DNA of 11,296 nucleotides from an uncultured Bacilli bacterium (lineage in GTDB: Bacteria > Bacillota_I > Bacilli_A > RF39 > UBA660). Below the pieces are notes generated by a model, which saw nothing but the letters and a program-made list of their open reading frames with translations, ran no database searches and was not told the DNA's origin. A program made the translations under genes and the position numbers. Shown here in pieces: positions 6,171 to 11,296 of the stretch; position 1 is the stretch's first letter; each line of letters opens with the position of its first letter. The DNA is taken from contig CAKOWF010000035.1 of the NCBI GenBank assembly GCA_934122215.1, positions 1-11,296 on the forward strand. Direction: 5' to 3'.

Positions 6171-6786
6171 TTTTTCCCTCCAATACTTTTTTTACTGGGC
6201 CATACGTTTTTCTATACCCTTCTATTAATCCATATTTATTAATTGCTTCAATATGTTTTTTTGTAGGATATCCTTTATGAGATGCGAATCCATATTTTGG
6301 GTATTTTTTATCTAATTCATACATCATTTTATCCCTTGTTACTTTAGCTATTACACTAGCTGCTGCTATACTAATACTTAATGCATCACCATGTATTATA
6401 GATATACTTTTAATATCTATATTAAGTGGCATAGCATCTACTAGTACCACTTCTAAAGGTATTTGTTTTTGGACTTCTTTTATGGCTATAATCATTGCTT
6501 CTCTACTTGCTTCATAAATGTTTATTTCATCTATTCTTTCTGGTGATACAACACCTACTCCATATGCTATAGCATGTTCTTTTATATATTCAAAAAAAAT
6601 ATCTCGTTTTTTTTCACTAAGTTTTTTGGAGTCCGTTAATCCTTCTAAATAAAAATCACTAGGAAGTACGCAACAAGCGGCTACTACTGGACCTACTAAT
6701 GGTCCTCTTCCTACTTCATCAACTCCTCCTATCAGTTTATAATTTTCTTTATAAAGTTCTTTTTCATATTTGTATAAATCTTCCAT
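6163..6786 (-). CDS. rnhB: Ribonuclease HII
   Basis: Cleaves the RNA strand of RNA-DNA hybrids and starts removal of single ribonucleotides in DNA. The 207-aa protein has GVDEVGRGPLVGPVVAA (catalytic Asp23, Glu24), DSKKLSEKKRD, VLVDA (Asp117) and HGD (Asp134), then AAASVIAKVTRD and the YGFASHKGYPTKKH tail, so the acidic active site is complete. I start it at the ATG at 6786, where GAAGAGGA precedes by 5 nt. An ATG at 6819 would add 11 residues but has no ribosome site and lies next to the divergent promoter. First gene of the operon with the DHH and MBL genes. I could not find a convincing minus-strand promoter in the short divergent region. Confidence 0.95.
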   Translation of the reverse strand: MEDLYKYEKELYKENYKLIGGVDEVGRGPLVGPVVAACCVLPSDFYLEGLTDSKKLSEKKRDIFFEYIKEHAIAYGVGVVSPERIDEINIYEASREAMIIAIKEVQKQIPLEVVLVDAMPLNIDIKSISIIHGDALSISIAAASVIAKVTRDKMMYELDKKYPKYGFASHKGYPTKKHIEAINKYGLIEGYRKTYGPVKKVLEGKNE

Positions 6787-6795
6787 AATATCCTC

Positions 6796-6824
6796 TTCAC
6801 TATTTTTTTTATATTGCATATAAT
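6796..6824 (+). promoter_or_regulatory. Promoter of the plus-strand small gene
   Basis: TTCACT (6796-6801), 17-bp spacer, consensus TATAAT (6819-6824) on the plus strand. The start would be near 6831, about 15 nt before the ATG at 6846, with AGGAG in between. The -35 box falls just within the divergent rnhB leader. Confidence 0.55.
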
Positions 6825-6845
6825 TTATTAGATAGGAGTGTGTTT

Positions 6846-7118
6846 ATGAAAAAAGATAGAAATTGTGGAGTACCTTATCCAATTTATCAACCATACCAAG
6901 GTATGCCTTATATGCCTAATATGATGGGACCTGTTCCTTTTGATACAGGAATATCTAATATGAATATGACATCTAGTACATCTACTAGTGATCAAACTAT
7001 TAATAATTTACAGGAACAAATTACTTTATTAAATAAAAGAGTTACTAATTTAGAAACTATGTTAAATAGTAATAATAATGTATCTCAATACAGTAGTTCA
7101 AATTATCAAATGATGTAG
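6846..7118 (+). CDS. Small Pro/Tyr/Met-rich protein with short coiled coil
   Basis: This is the only plus-strand gene, 90 aa, and I do not recognise the family. Residues 9-36 are low complexity (Pro, Tyr, Met, Gly), 37-50 are Ser/Thr-rich, and 51-75 show heptad spacing of Ile/Leu/Val (TINNLQEQI then LLNKRVTNLETML), a likely short coiled coil. The tail is Asn/Ser/Gln-rich. There is no signal peptide or membrane segment, and a single Cys at position 7. I choose ATG 6846 over a GTG 6 nt upstream because AGGAG then lies 7 nt away. It has its own promoter and terminator. The composition recalls small surface or spore-coat assembly proteins; that is inference only. Confidence 0.8.
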   Translation: MKKDRNCGVPYPIYQPYQGMPYMPNMMGPVPFDTGISNMNMTSSTSTSDQTINNLQEQITLLNKRVTNLETMLNSNNNVSQYSSSNYQMM

Positions 7119-7150
7119 AATATCTATTTAAGATATTCTTTTATTTTATT
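7118..7150 (+). terminator. Terminator of the plus-strand small gene
   Basis: GAATATCT (7118-7125), loop ATTTA, AGATATTC (7131-7138), then a T-rich run interrupted by single A. The hairpin starts in the stop codon and covers the last codons of the convergent coiled-coil gene. Read on the other strand it lacks a T-run, so it should act in one direction only. Confidence 0.65.
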
Positions 7151-7513
7151 TATTTCTAACCCCGTAATATTAGCTATTTCTTCAATGTCATAATGATTCA
7201 TAATAACTTCTAATAATGATTTTAAGTTATTAATAATTGTTGTATTTTCTGTATTTTCTTTTTTTAATTCTATATTTTCTTTTTCTTTTGTTTCTAATAT
7301 GTTGTTTTTTTCTTCTAATTTGATTTCATAAATTTTATTTAATTCTTTATTTTCTCTTTCTGTATTTTTATATTTTATTTCTTGTAACTCATATTCTTTT
7401 ATTTTATTTTCTAATTCTATTATTCTATATGAATAATTTTCTAAACTATTTGTTGCTTCTTCCATCATTTTTTTTCTATCTTTTTCTTCATTTTTTAATA
7501 CTTCTTTTCCCAT
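7124..7513 (-). CDS. Coiled-coil protein with C-terminal helix-turn-helix-like segment
   Basis: A 129-aa, highly charged, Lys/Glu-rich protein. Residues ~10-105 are almost continuous alpha-helix with heptads (for example IIELENKIKEYELQEIKYKN), a long coiled coil. The last ~22 residues, IEEIANITGLEINKIKEYL, look like a small helix-turn-helix of the kind that ends Rpn-family nucleases and related proteins. No nuclease domain is present here. There is no membrane segment. AGGAG lies 8 nt before the ATG and a promoter sits in the short gap upstream. It may dimerise through the coil and bind a partner or DNA through the tail; function unknown. It could also be the surviving C-terminal part of a longer ancestor. 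Confidence 0.75.
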   Translation of the reverse strand: MGKEVLKNEEKDRKKMMEEATNSLENYSYRIIELENKIKEYELQEIKYKNTERENKELNKIYEIKLEEKNNILETKEKENIELKKENTENTTIINNLKSLLEVIMNHYDIEEIANITGLEINKIKEYLK

Positions 7514-7537
7514 AATTATTTCTCCTACTCTAACAAC

Positions 7538-7566
7538 ATTTTATCACAAAAAAAAGAAAATGTTTA
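7538..7566 (-). promoter_or_regulatory. Promoter of the coiled-coil gene
   Basis: TAAACA (7566-7561), 17-bp spacer, TAAAAT (7543-7538) on the minus strand. The -35 box overlaps the stop codon of the upstream 82-aa gene. An 8-bp inverted repeat, AACATTTT/AAAATGTT, with a 14-nt loop brackets the spacer and -10 box; it may be an operator or simple AT-rich symmetry. Confidence 0.4.
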
Positions 7567-7812
7567 TTTCCTTTTAAATAATCTTTTAGTTTTTTCTGGT
7601 TTTTGTATTTTTATTTCCATAACATTATATTTTTTTAAAGCTTTTTCATATGATATATATCCTCTACCTATTAATTTTTCTATCATTCTTTCTCCTAATG
7701 TGTAATAATTATATCTTTCTATAAATTCTCTATAATAATCATCTTTTTTTATTATTCCATATGTATTTATATAGCTTTCTTCTATTTCATATATATAGTC
7801 TAAATATTGCAT
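7564..7812 (-). CDS. Unrecognised 82-aa protein
   Basis: A small, Tyr-rich basic protein I cannot assign. The first ~20 residues are acidic and aromatic (YLDYIYEIEESYINTYG). A helical middle (about 25-60) ends in LIGRGYISYEKALKKYNV, which could be a compact winged-helix-like unit, and the C-terminus is strongly basic (KPEKTKRLFKRK). There is no signal or membrane segment. The ATG is preceded by GGTGAT rather than AGGAGG. It starts 31 nt after the membrane-protein gene, so the two may share a transcript; a TATAAT occurs in that gap but has no matching -35 box. The basic tail would suit nucleic-acid or membrane-surface binding (inference). Confidence 0.65.
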   Translation of the reverse strand: MQYLDYIYEIEESYINTYGIIKKDDYYREFIERYNYYTLGERMIEKLIGRGYISYEKALKKYNVMEIKIQKPEKTKRLFKRK

Positions 7813-7843
7813 ATTATCACCTAATTAATTATATGTTTAATAA

Positions 7844-8221
7844 TCAATTAAATGCGAGTTCTATATCTATATCATCATCTGCTATAGCAAGACCTAAAAA
7901 AATTATTCCACTTATTAAGATTAGTAATGAAGCTACAAATGAAAATTTAGTTAATGTTTTTTTCTTATTTGAATCAAAATTATTTAACTTTTGTACATCT
8001 TCATAACTATCTTTAGCAAAATGATAATAAATTACTAGTAAAATTGAAAAGATTATTATTAGTAAATCTTGATATTCTTTTTTTGCTTTTTGATCATTAT
8101 ATAATAAATATTTTTTTTCTTTACTATTAGCATAATAACTTAATATAATTATGCCTATATACACTAGCCATACCATATTTTCTATTTTTATATCATTTAG
8201 TTTTTCTAATCTATCATTCAT
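7844..8221 (-). CDS. Unrecognised membrane protein with three spans
   Basis: A 125-aa integral membrane protein of unknown family. Predicted spans by eye: about 17-32 (VWLVYIGIIILSYY), 52-69 (LLIIIFSILLVIYYHFA) and 91-113 (FSFVASLLILISGIIFLGLAIA). Loops between are Lys/Glu-rich, and the C-terminus is acidic (DDDIDIE). There is no Shine-Dalgarno sequence before the ATG at 8221, nor before the internal Met16. The start is therefore the longest available and less certain; a leaderless message or poor initiation are both possible. A weak promoter, TTGATA (8298-8293) with TATATA (8276-8271), lies upstream. The end is close to the 82-aa gene. Function unknown. Confidence 0.65.
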   Translation of the reverse strand: MNDRLEKLNDIKIENMVWLVYIGIIILSYYANSKEKKYLLYNDQKAKKEYQDLLIIIFSILLVIYYHFAKDSYEDVQKLNNFDSNKKKTLTKFSFVASLLILISGIIFLGLAIADDDIDIELAFN

Positions 8222-8381
8222 ACTATATGATATATATTTTTTTTATAAATATTACCAATGATTTGGAAAGTATATACAAAAGTAAATAATTTTATCAAAG
8301 TGTAAAATTATTCCATTATATTAAAATAATTTTTTATAAAAAATACATTTAAATTTCTTCTAACCACTCTGTTCTAGCAAT
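8222..8381. other. AT-rich spacer upstream of the membrane-protein gene
   Basis: About 160 nt between the terminator at 8382 and the membrane-protein ATG. It is mostly A/T, with no ribosome site and no convincing ORF. The only candidate signal is the weak minus-strand promoter TTGATA-16-TATATA at 8271-8298. Confidence 0.5.
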
Positions 8382-8404
8382 AAAAAACGAACCAAAATGG
8401 TTCG
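8382..8404 (-). terminator. Strong intrinsic terminator
   Basis: On the minus strand CGAACCA (8404-8398), loop TTT, TGGTTCG (8394-8388), then six T (8387-8382). The stem is a perfect 7 bp and richer in G/C than its surroundings. It lies 130 nt past the stop of the 165-aa gene, with the cloverleaf element between. Confidence 0.85.
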
Positions 8405-8485
8405 ACTATTAATAAATATAGTGCGAATGTCGTAAATATCTACAACTTTTCACAAAGGCGATTGATACTTGAATCAATCACTATA
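8405..8485 (-). ncRNA. Candidate structured RNA (cloverleaf-like), unknown class
   Basis: On the minus strand a 7-bp closing stem TATAGTG/CACTATA (8485-8479 with 8423-8417) encloses three hairpins. They are ATTGAT/ATCAAT with loop TCAAGT (8478-8461), CTTT/AAAG with a GTGA tetraloop (8457-8446), and TTGTA/TACGA with loop GATATT (8445-8430). The terminator at 8404-8382 follows. A promoter-like TTATCA-17-TAAAAT precedes it. It is not a tRNA: there is no T-loop and the arms have the wrong geometry. It could be a small RNA of roughly 100 nt, a structured 3' UTR of the 165-aa gene, or a DNA-level element, since the fold also forms on the plus strand. Confidence 0.35.
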
Positions 8486-8488
8486 AAT

Positions 8489-8517
8489 ATTTTATCAAAA
8501 ACAAATATAAATGATAA
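8489..8517 (-). promoter_or_regulatory. Possible promoter of the structured RNA
   Basis: TTATCA (8517-8512), 17-bp spacer, TAAAAT (8494-8489) on the minus strand, between the 165-aa gene and the cloverleaf. The predicted start near 8482 falls within the outer strand of the closing stem, so either the start is a few bases earlier or the stem is shortened. Confidence 0.35.
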
Positions 8518-8536
8518 TACCTTTTATTTTAAATCA

Positions 8537-9034
8537 TTATTTATTTTCAATTAAAAGCATTTTTAATTCATTTATCAATAAAATGATTACTTCTTTTTCT
8601 TCAAGACATATTATCTTATCTTTATAATATTCATTATTTTCATTTAATACTTGTTCAAAAGATTTAATACTAATATTATCTCTAAATTCAATAGGAAATG
8701 GATTAACAGTTCCATTTATTAAATCTTCAATCATATTTATTGCATCCTGAACTTTCCAATATATACTAGATGAAAATTCATGATTATTTATTTTTTCTTT
8801 AATATAATTTAAATTTTCAAAAAAACTTTTCTTTATAAGTTCAATTCCATAATTCGGTACGCATCTAGCATCATTTTGAAAGAAATAATTAGATATGTAT
8901 TTTTCTATTATATTCAAATAATTAATATAATCTTCACTAAACTCTTTAATTACATTATTATTTTTATAATCTAGAATAAAATTAAATAAATCATTCCTAT
9001 TCAATAATTTATCTTTATCAAAATTAAATATCAT
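8537..9034 (-). CDS. Unrecognised 165-aa cytoplasmic protein
   Basis: An acidic, Asn/Ile/Glu-rich, mainly helical protein with no signal peptide or membrane span and no motif I can name. The middle contains DARCVPNYGIELIKKSFFENL and a helix-rich WKVQDAINMIEDLINGTVNPFP; the end is ICLEEKEVIILLINELKMLL. Size and composition resemble many small immunity or accessory proteins, but that is not proof. I start it at 9034, where GGAGGTG lies 6-7 nt upstream. An ATG at 9064 would add ten residues and bury this site. It follows the ADP-ribosylglycohydrolase gene by 75 nt with no clear terminator between, so it may belong to that transcript. Downstream is the cloverleaf and terminator. Confidence 0.65.
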   Translation of the reverse strand: MIFNFDKDKLLNRNDLFNFILDYKNNNVIKEFSEDYINYLNIIEKYISNYFFQNDARCVPNYGIELIKKSFFENLNYIKEKINNHEFSSSIYWKVQDAINMIEDLINGTVNPFPIEFRDNISIKSFEQVLNENNEYYKDKIICLEEKEVIILLINELKMLLIENK

Positions 9035-9109
9035 ATCGACACCTCCATATATTACTACAAACAAATCATATCATATTTTTTTATTTTAACATCTCATTTT
9101 TTAATTTTA

Positions 9110-9928
9110 TTAAAAACCTAGTTTTTTTGTTGGATATTTTCTTTCAAATTTATTTATAACTTCTATTAAGTCATAATCGTATTTTTCTACAAAAAATGTA
9201 TTTGCTTTTCTATTAAATTTTCTAGGGATACCATAATAAACACCTGCTAAACAACCTGTGATTGCAGCTACTGTATCACTATCTCCACCAATTGATATAG
9301 CATTTCTTATAGCATCTTCAAAGTTTTTTGATTCAAAAAAAGATAAAAATGCTTGAGGAACACAATCTTGACAATTAATTCCTGCACCATGTAAATTTCT
9401 TTTTTCTTCTAATGTAAAATTTAAATCATAGTAATTGTTTTTTATATATTCTTCAATTTCTTTTTTTGAAGAATTATGTTTAGCCATAAAAACTGCAACT
9501 GAAATAGCCTCGGCACCCTTAAAAGATTCTTCGTGATTGTGTGATACACCAGTTATTATTTTAGATAATTCTTTAACTTCATCAATAGAATTACCAACAA
9601 TCCCACAACAACCAATTCTCATTGCTGCTCCATTTCCATAACTTCCATAAGGATTATGATTATCAGTGATTATCCACTTAAAGAAATCCCCACCAAATCC
9701 ACATTGAGAATGATTGCGACCTATCTTAACCATGTTTTCTATAACAATATCATGAAGTCTATTCAAATCGTTTTCATATTCTAACAAAGATTTACATACT
9801 GCTAAAGTCATTACACTATCATCAGTAAAATCAGATTTTCTTTTATCCATAAATTTAAACTTTTTAGTTTTGATATTATTCATCTCATAATAAGATCCTG
9901 CAATATCACCAATTATAGTCCCATACAT
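9110..9928 (-). CDS. ADP-ribosylglycohydrolase family protein (DraG/ARH type)
   Basis: A 272-aa protein with the metal-binding signatures of the ADP-ribosyl-GH family: IIGDIAGS (5-12), FTDDSVMT (34-41), GAAMRIG, VSHNHEESFKGA, and SIGGDSDTVAAITG (about 212-225; Asp216 and Asp218). All expected acidic residues for a two-Mg centre are present. Family members remove ADP-ribose from modified residues such as arginine, from nucleic-acid bases, or from ADP-ribosylated small molecules. The length is typical and the gene looks intact. It follows the 291-aa gene by 15 nt and probably shares its transcript; its own ribosome site (TTTGGTG) is weak. No ADP-ribosyltransferase is visible in the window, so its target is unknown. 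Reversal of a toxin-derived modification is one option. Confidence 0.9.
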   Translation of the reverse strand: MYGTIIGDIAGSYYEMNNIKTKKFKFMDKRKSDFTDDSVMTLAVCKSLLEYENDLNRLHDIVIENMVKIGRNHSQCGFGGDFFKWIITDNHNPYGSYGNGAAMRIGCCGIVGNSIDEVKELSKIITGVSHNHEESFKGAEAISVAVFMAKHNSSKKEIEEYIKNNYYDLNFTLEEKRNLHGAGINCQDCVPQAFLSFFESKNFEDAIRNAISIGGDSDTVAAITGCLAGVYYGIPRKFNRKANTFFVEKYDYDLIEVINKFERKYPTKKLGF

Positions 9929-9943
9929 AAAATAACACCAAAA

Positions 9944-10819
9944 TTATTTATTTCCATCTAATAAAATTAAATCATCAAATTTAACTAAATTACGAATATA
10001 CATAGATATTTTTTCATTTTCTTCTTTAGTATTTGAAATATCACCACTATAGCAATAAGTTTCACCATTTTTATTAATTTCAATTTTCCAATTATCACCA
10101 TCTTTTGTAATTGGATAAGATTCATATACATCTAATATATTTTTTATATCATTTATAATTGTATCAATATCTCTATCGTTTAACATTAAATAATCATGTC
10201 TCTTTTGGCTGTTTTCAAAATTGTATGCATCAAAAATAACAGCACTATTATCTCTTATTTCTATTGTTTGAGTATATTCTTTATCTAAATCTTCATTCAT
10301 TACAAATTTAGAAAGTTTAGATGTAATTGTAATTACTGGTTTTGATAAATTATATTTTATATCATTAACAAATTTTTCAAATTCATTTTCACCAAGAATC
10401 CAAAGTTTAAAAATACAATAATAATCTTCATATTTTTGTGCAAAAATTATAATACCTAGTTTTTTGCTATATGTTCCTTTTGTAGGATATTCCATATCAG
10501 AATATTCAAATTCAACAAAATCATTTGAAATTTTCCTTAATGAAGTTAATACCTGGTCATAATAACCATTAATTCTTATACTTACTCCATCTAAAACAAA
10601 AAACAATTCATCATTATTTCTTCCTTTTTTTATATTATATGGATTATCAATAAATGTAGGTTTACATAAAACTTGATTAAAACTACTTTCACCTAAATAT
10701 TTAACACCACTAGGTTCAAAATTTTTCTCATCAGTTTTATTTAAAGATATAGGACCTATTGTTTCATAAGGTATAAATTCATAAACATATTTTTGTTTTT
10801 CTATATTTTCATTCATCAT
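9944..10819 (-). CDS. Unrecognised 291-aa protein, probably two or three small alpha/beta domains
   Basis: A soluble, acidic protein without signal or membrane segments that I cannot assign. An N-terminal unit (about 10-60) begins YEFIPYETIGPISLNKT. A second unit (about 70-155) contains LFFVLDGVSIRINGYYDQVL and later KLGIIIFAQKYEDYYCIFKLW. A C-terminal unit (about 160-291) contains KPVITITSKLSKFV, a run of helix DIDTIINDIKNILDVYESY, and GETYCYSGDI followed by IRNLVKFDDLILLDG. Strand-rich segments alternate with helices, as in small immunity-like proteins, but this is impression only. AGGAG lies 11 nt before the ATG. Middle gene of a set, 21 nt after the 150-aa gene and 15 nt before the ADP-ribosylglycohydrolase. 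Confidence 0.7.
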   Translation of the reverse strand: MMNENIEKQKYVYEFIPYETIGPISLNKTDEKNFEPSGVKYLGESSFNQVLCKPTFIDNPYNIKKGRNNDELFFVLDGVSIRINGYYDQVLTSLRKISNDFVEFEYSDMEYPTKGTYSKKLGIIIFAQKYEDYYCIFKLWILGENEFEKFVNDIKYNLSKPVITITSKLSKFVMNEDLDKEYTQTIEIRDNSAVIFDAYNFENSQKRHDYLMLNDRDIDTIINDIKNILDVYESYPITKDGDNWKIEINKNGETYCYSGDISNTKEENEKISMYIRNLVKFDDLILLDGNK

Positions 10820-10840
10820 AATTTAATTATCTCCTTCTTC

Positions 10841-11293
10841 TTATCTATGCATAAAACCTTGTTGGTTTTCTAATGATTGCATTTCATATTGATTAAATAT
10901 TTCTTCTAATTGCACTATTGAATAATTTTCTAATTGTTTTTTTATATCATTTACAGGTGCATATTTAACACTGTTAGGATACATTTTTTCAATAATTCCA
11001 TATATTATATTATCCTTAACTTCACTATCATTCAATTGTATCATCACACCAGAATAGTTATTTAATGAACTATTAGTTTGTCCTTCTTTTATATTAACAA
11101 AACTATCTTTTTTTACTATTTGACTCATTAATTGAAACATATTATTTCTATTTAAATTACCACTTTCCTTTAATGATAAAAATATATCGGACAACTGATT
11201 CTTGTATTTATTAACAATTGAGTATATATCAACATTATTATCATTAACCATTTGTATTAATTGCTCTCTTGATATTCCAAAATATGACATCAT
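10841..11293 (-). CDS. Unrecognised 150-aa protein, start uncertain at window edge
   Basis: A helical, Asn/Gln/Ser-rich soluble protein with no motif I recognise. It includes FGISREQLIQMVNDNNVDI near the visible start and repeated amphipathic helices; the last part reads VQLEEIFNQYEMQSLENQQG. Two adjacent ATG codons lie 3-6 nt from the window edge, so neither the ribosome site nor an upstream in-frame extension can be seen. The gene may be longer. It is followed after 21 nt by the 291-aa gene. There is no signal peptide in the visible part. Confidence 0.6.
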   Translation of the reverse strand: MMSYFGISREQLIQMVNDNNVDIYSIVNKYKNQLSDIFLSLKESGNLNRNNMFQLMSQIVKKDSFVNIKEGQTNSSLNNYSGVMIQLNDSEVKDNIIYGIIEKMYPNSVKYAPVNDIKKQLENYSIVQLEEIFNQYEMQSLENQQGFMHR

Positions 11294-11296
11294 AGA

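Noticed and set aside
270..6786. Mycoplasma-type genetic code (TGA as Trp)
   Set aside because: Conserved Trp residues use TGG, and TGA ends the LOG-family and MBL-fold genes at natural positions.
7761..8006. Plus-strand open frame across the 82-aa and membrane-protein genes
   Set aside because: No ribosome site, antisense to two better supported frames, and no recognisable product.
8353..8400. Short minus-strand peptide ending RTEWLEEI before a stop, as a possible gene remnant
   Set aside because: Only about 18 codons are open before an in-frame TAG, and the frame runs through the terminator hairpin; no family could be recognised.
8417..8485. tRNA gene
   Set aside because: The 7-bp outer stem and three arms look tRNA-like, but there is no T-loop motif, the middle loop has four bases instead of seven, and no position-appropriate anticodon arm exists.
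8440..8520. Minus-strand frame reading VIDSSINRLCEKL before a stop, as a possible pseudogene tail
   Set aside because: The frame is about 27 codons long, has no start or ribosome site, and the same bases are better explained by the paired stems of the cloverleaf.
9669..9678. DnaA-box-like TTATCCAC
   Set aside because: Single imperfect copy inside the ADP-ribosylglycohydrolase coding sequence, with no cluster or AT-rich unwinding region tied to it.
1..11296. CRISPR array, insertion sequence or integrase
   Set aside because: No spaced direct repeats, transposase or recombinase motifs, or terminal inverted repeats with target duplications were seen anywhere in the window.

Overview
This window comes from a very AT-rich bacterial chromosome, with long A/T-only stretches between genes. 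It most resembles a Bacilli/Mollicutes-type Firmicute, for example an uncultured gut lineage. The basis is a Firmicutes-style T-box leader, AGGAGG-type ribosome sites, a SigK/SigE-type sigma factor, and the dimeric glycyl-tRNA synthetase. The standard bacterial code applies: TGG encodes Trp, and TGA is the stop of at least two genes (the LOG-family gene and the metallo-beta-lactamase-fold gene). The exact lineage cannot be fixed from sequence inspection alone.

Layout. All genes but one lie on the minus strand. In transcription order from the right edge: 11.3-9.1 kb is an apparent operon of two unrecognised genes followed by an ADP-ribosylglycohydrolase. Next, 9.03-8.54 kb is an unrecognised 165-aa gene. 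It is followed by a compact intergenic element (8.38-8.49 kb) that folds as a cloverleaf and ends in a textbook terminator. Then come a three-span membrane protein, a small unknown protein, and a coiled-coil protein with a helix-turn-helix-like tail (8.2-7.1 kb). The only plus-strand gene (6.85-7.12 kb) encodes a small Pro/Tyr/Met-rich protein with a short coiled coil; it converges on the coiled-coil gene and diverges from rnhB.

From 6.8 to 4.1 kb lies a tight set: RNase HII, a DHH/DHHA1 phosphoesterase (8-nt overlap), an MBL-fold hydrolase (10-nt overlap) and a membrane-anchored thioredoxin-like protein. The last has its own promoter, and the set ends at a strong terminator. From 4.04 to 2.33 kb are YebC/PmpR, a small XRE regulator and a sporulation-type sigma factor. 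From 2.36 to 0.27 kb a promoter inside the end of the sigma gene drives a glycine T-box leader, a divergent LOG-family gene and glycyl-tRNA synthetase, the last two overlapping by 4 nt (ATGA). The left 269 bases hold a probable terminator and perhaps a 52-codon ORF.

How it works together. The 0.27-7.1 kb part is mostly housekeeping: glycine charging, RNA and nucleotide turnover, translation support and redox. Regulation there is compact, with promoters whose -35 boxes sit on or next to the upstream stop codon. The 7.1-11.3 kb part is accessory and mostly unassigned. The observations most worth following are the very short T-box leader with its terminator wrapped around the antiterminator, the terminator-like hairpin that runs straight into the sigma gene's ribosome site, the cloverleaf element at 8.4 kb, and the ADP-ribosylglycohydrolase cluster.
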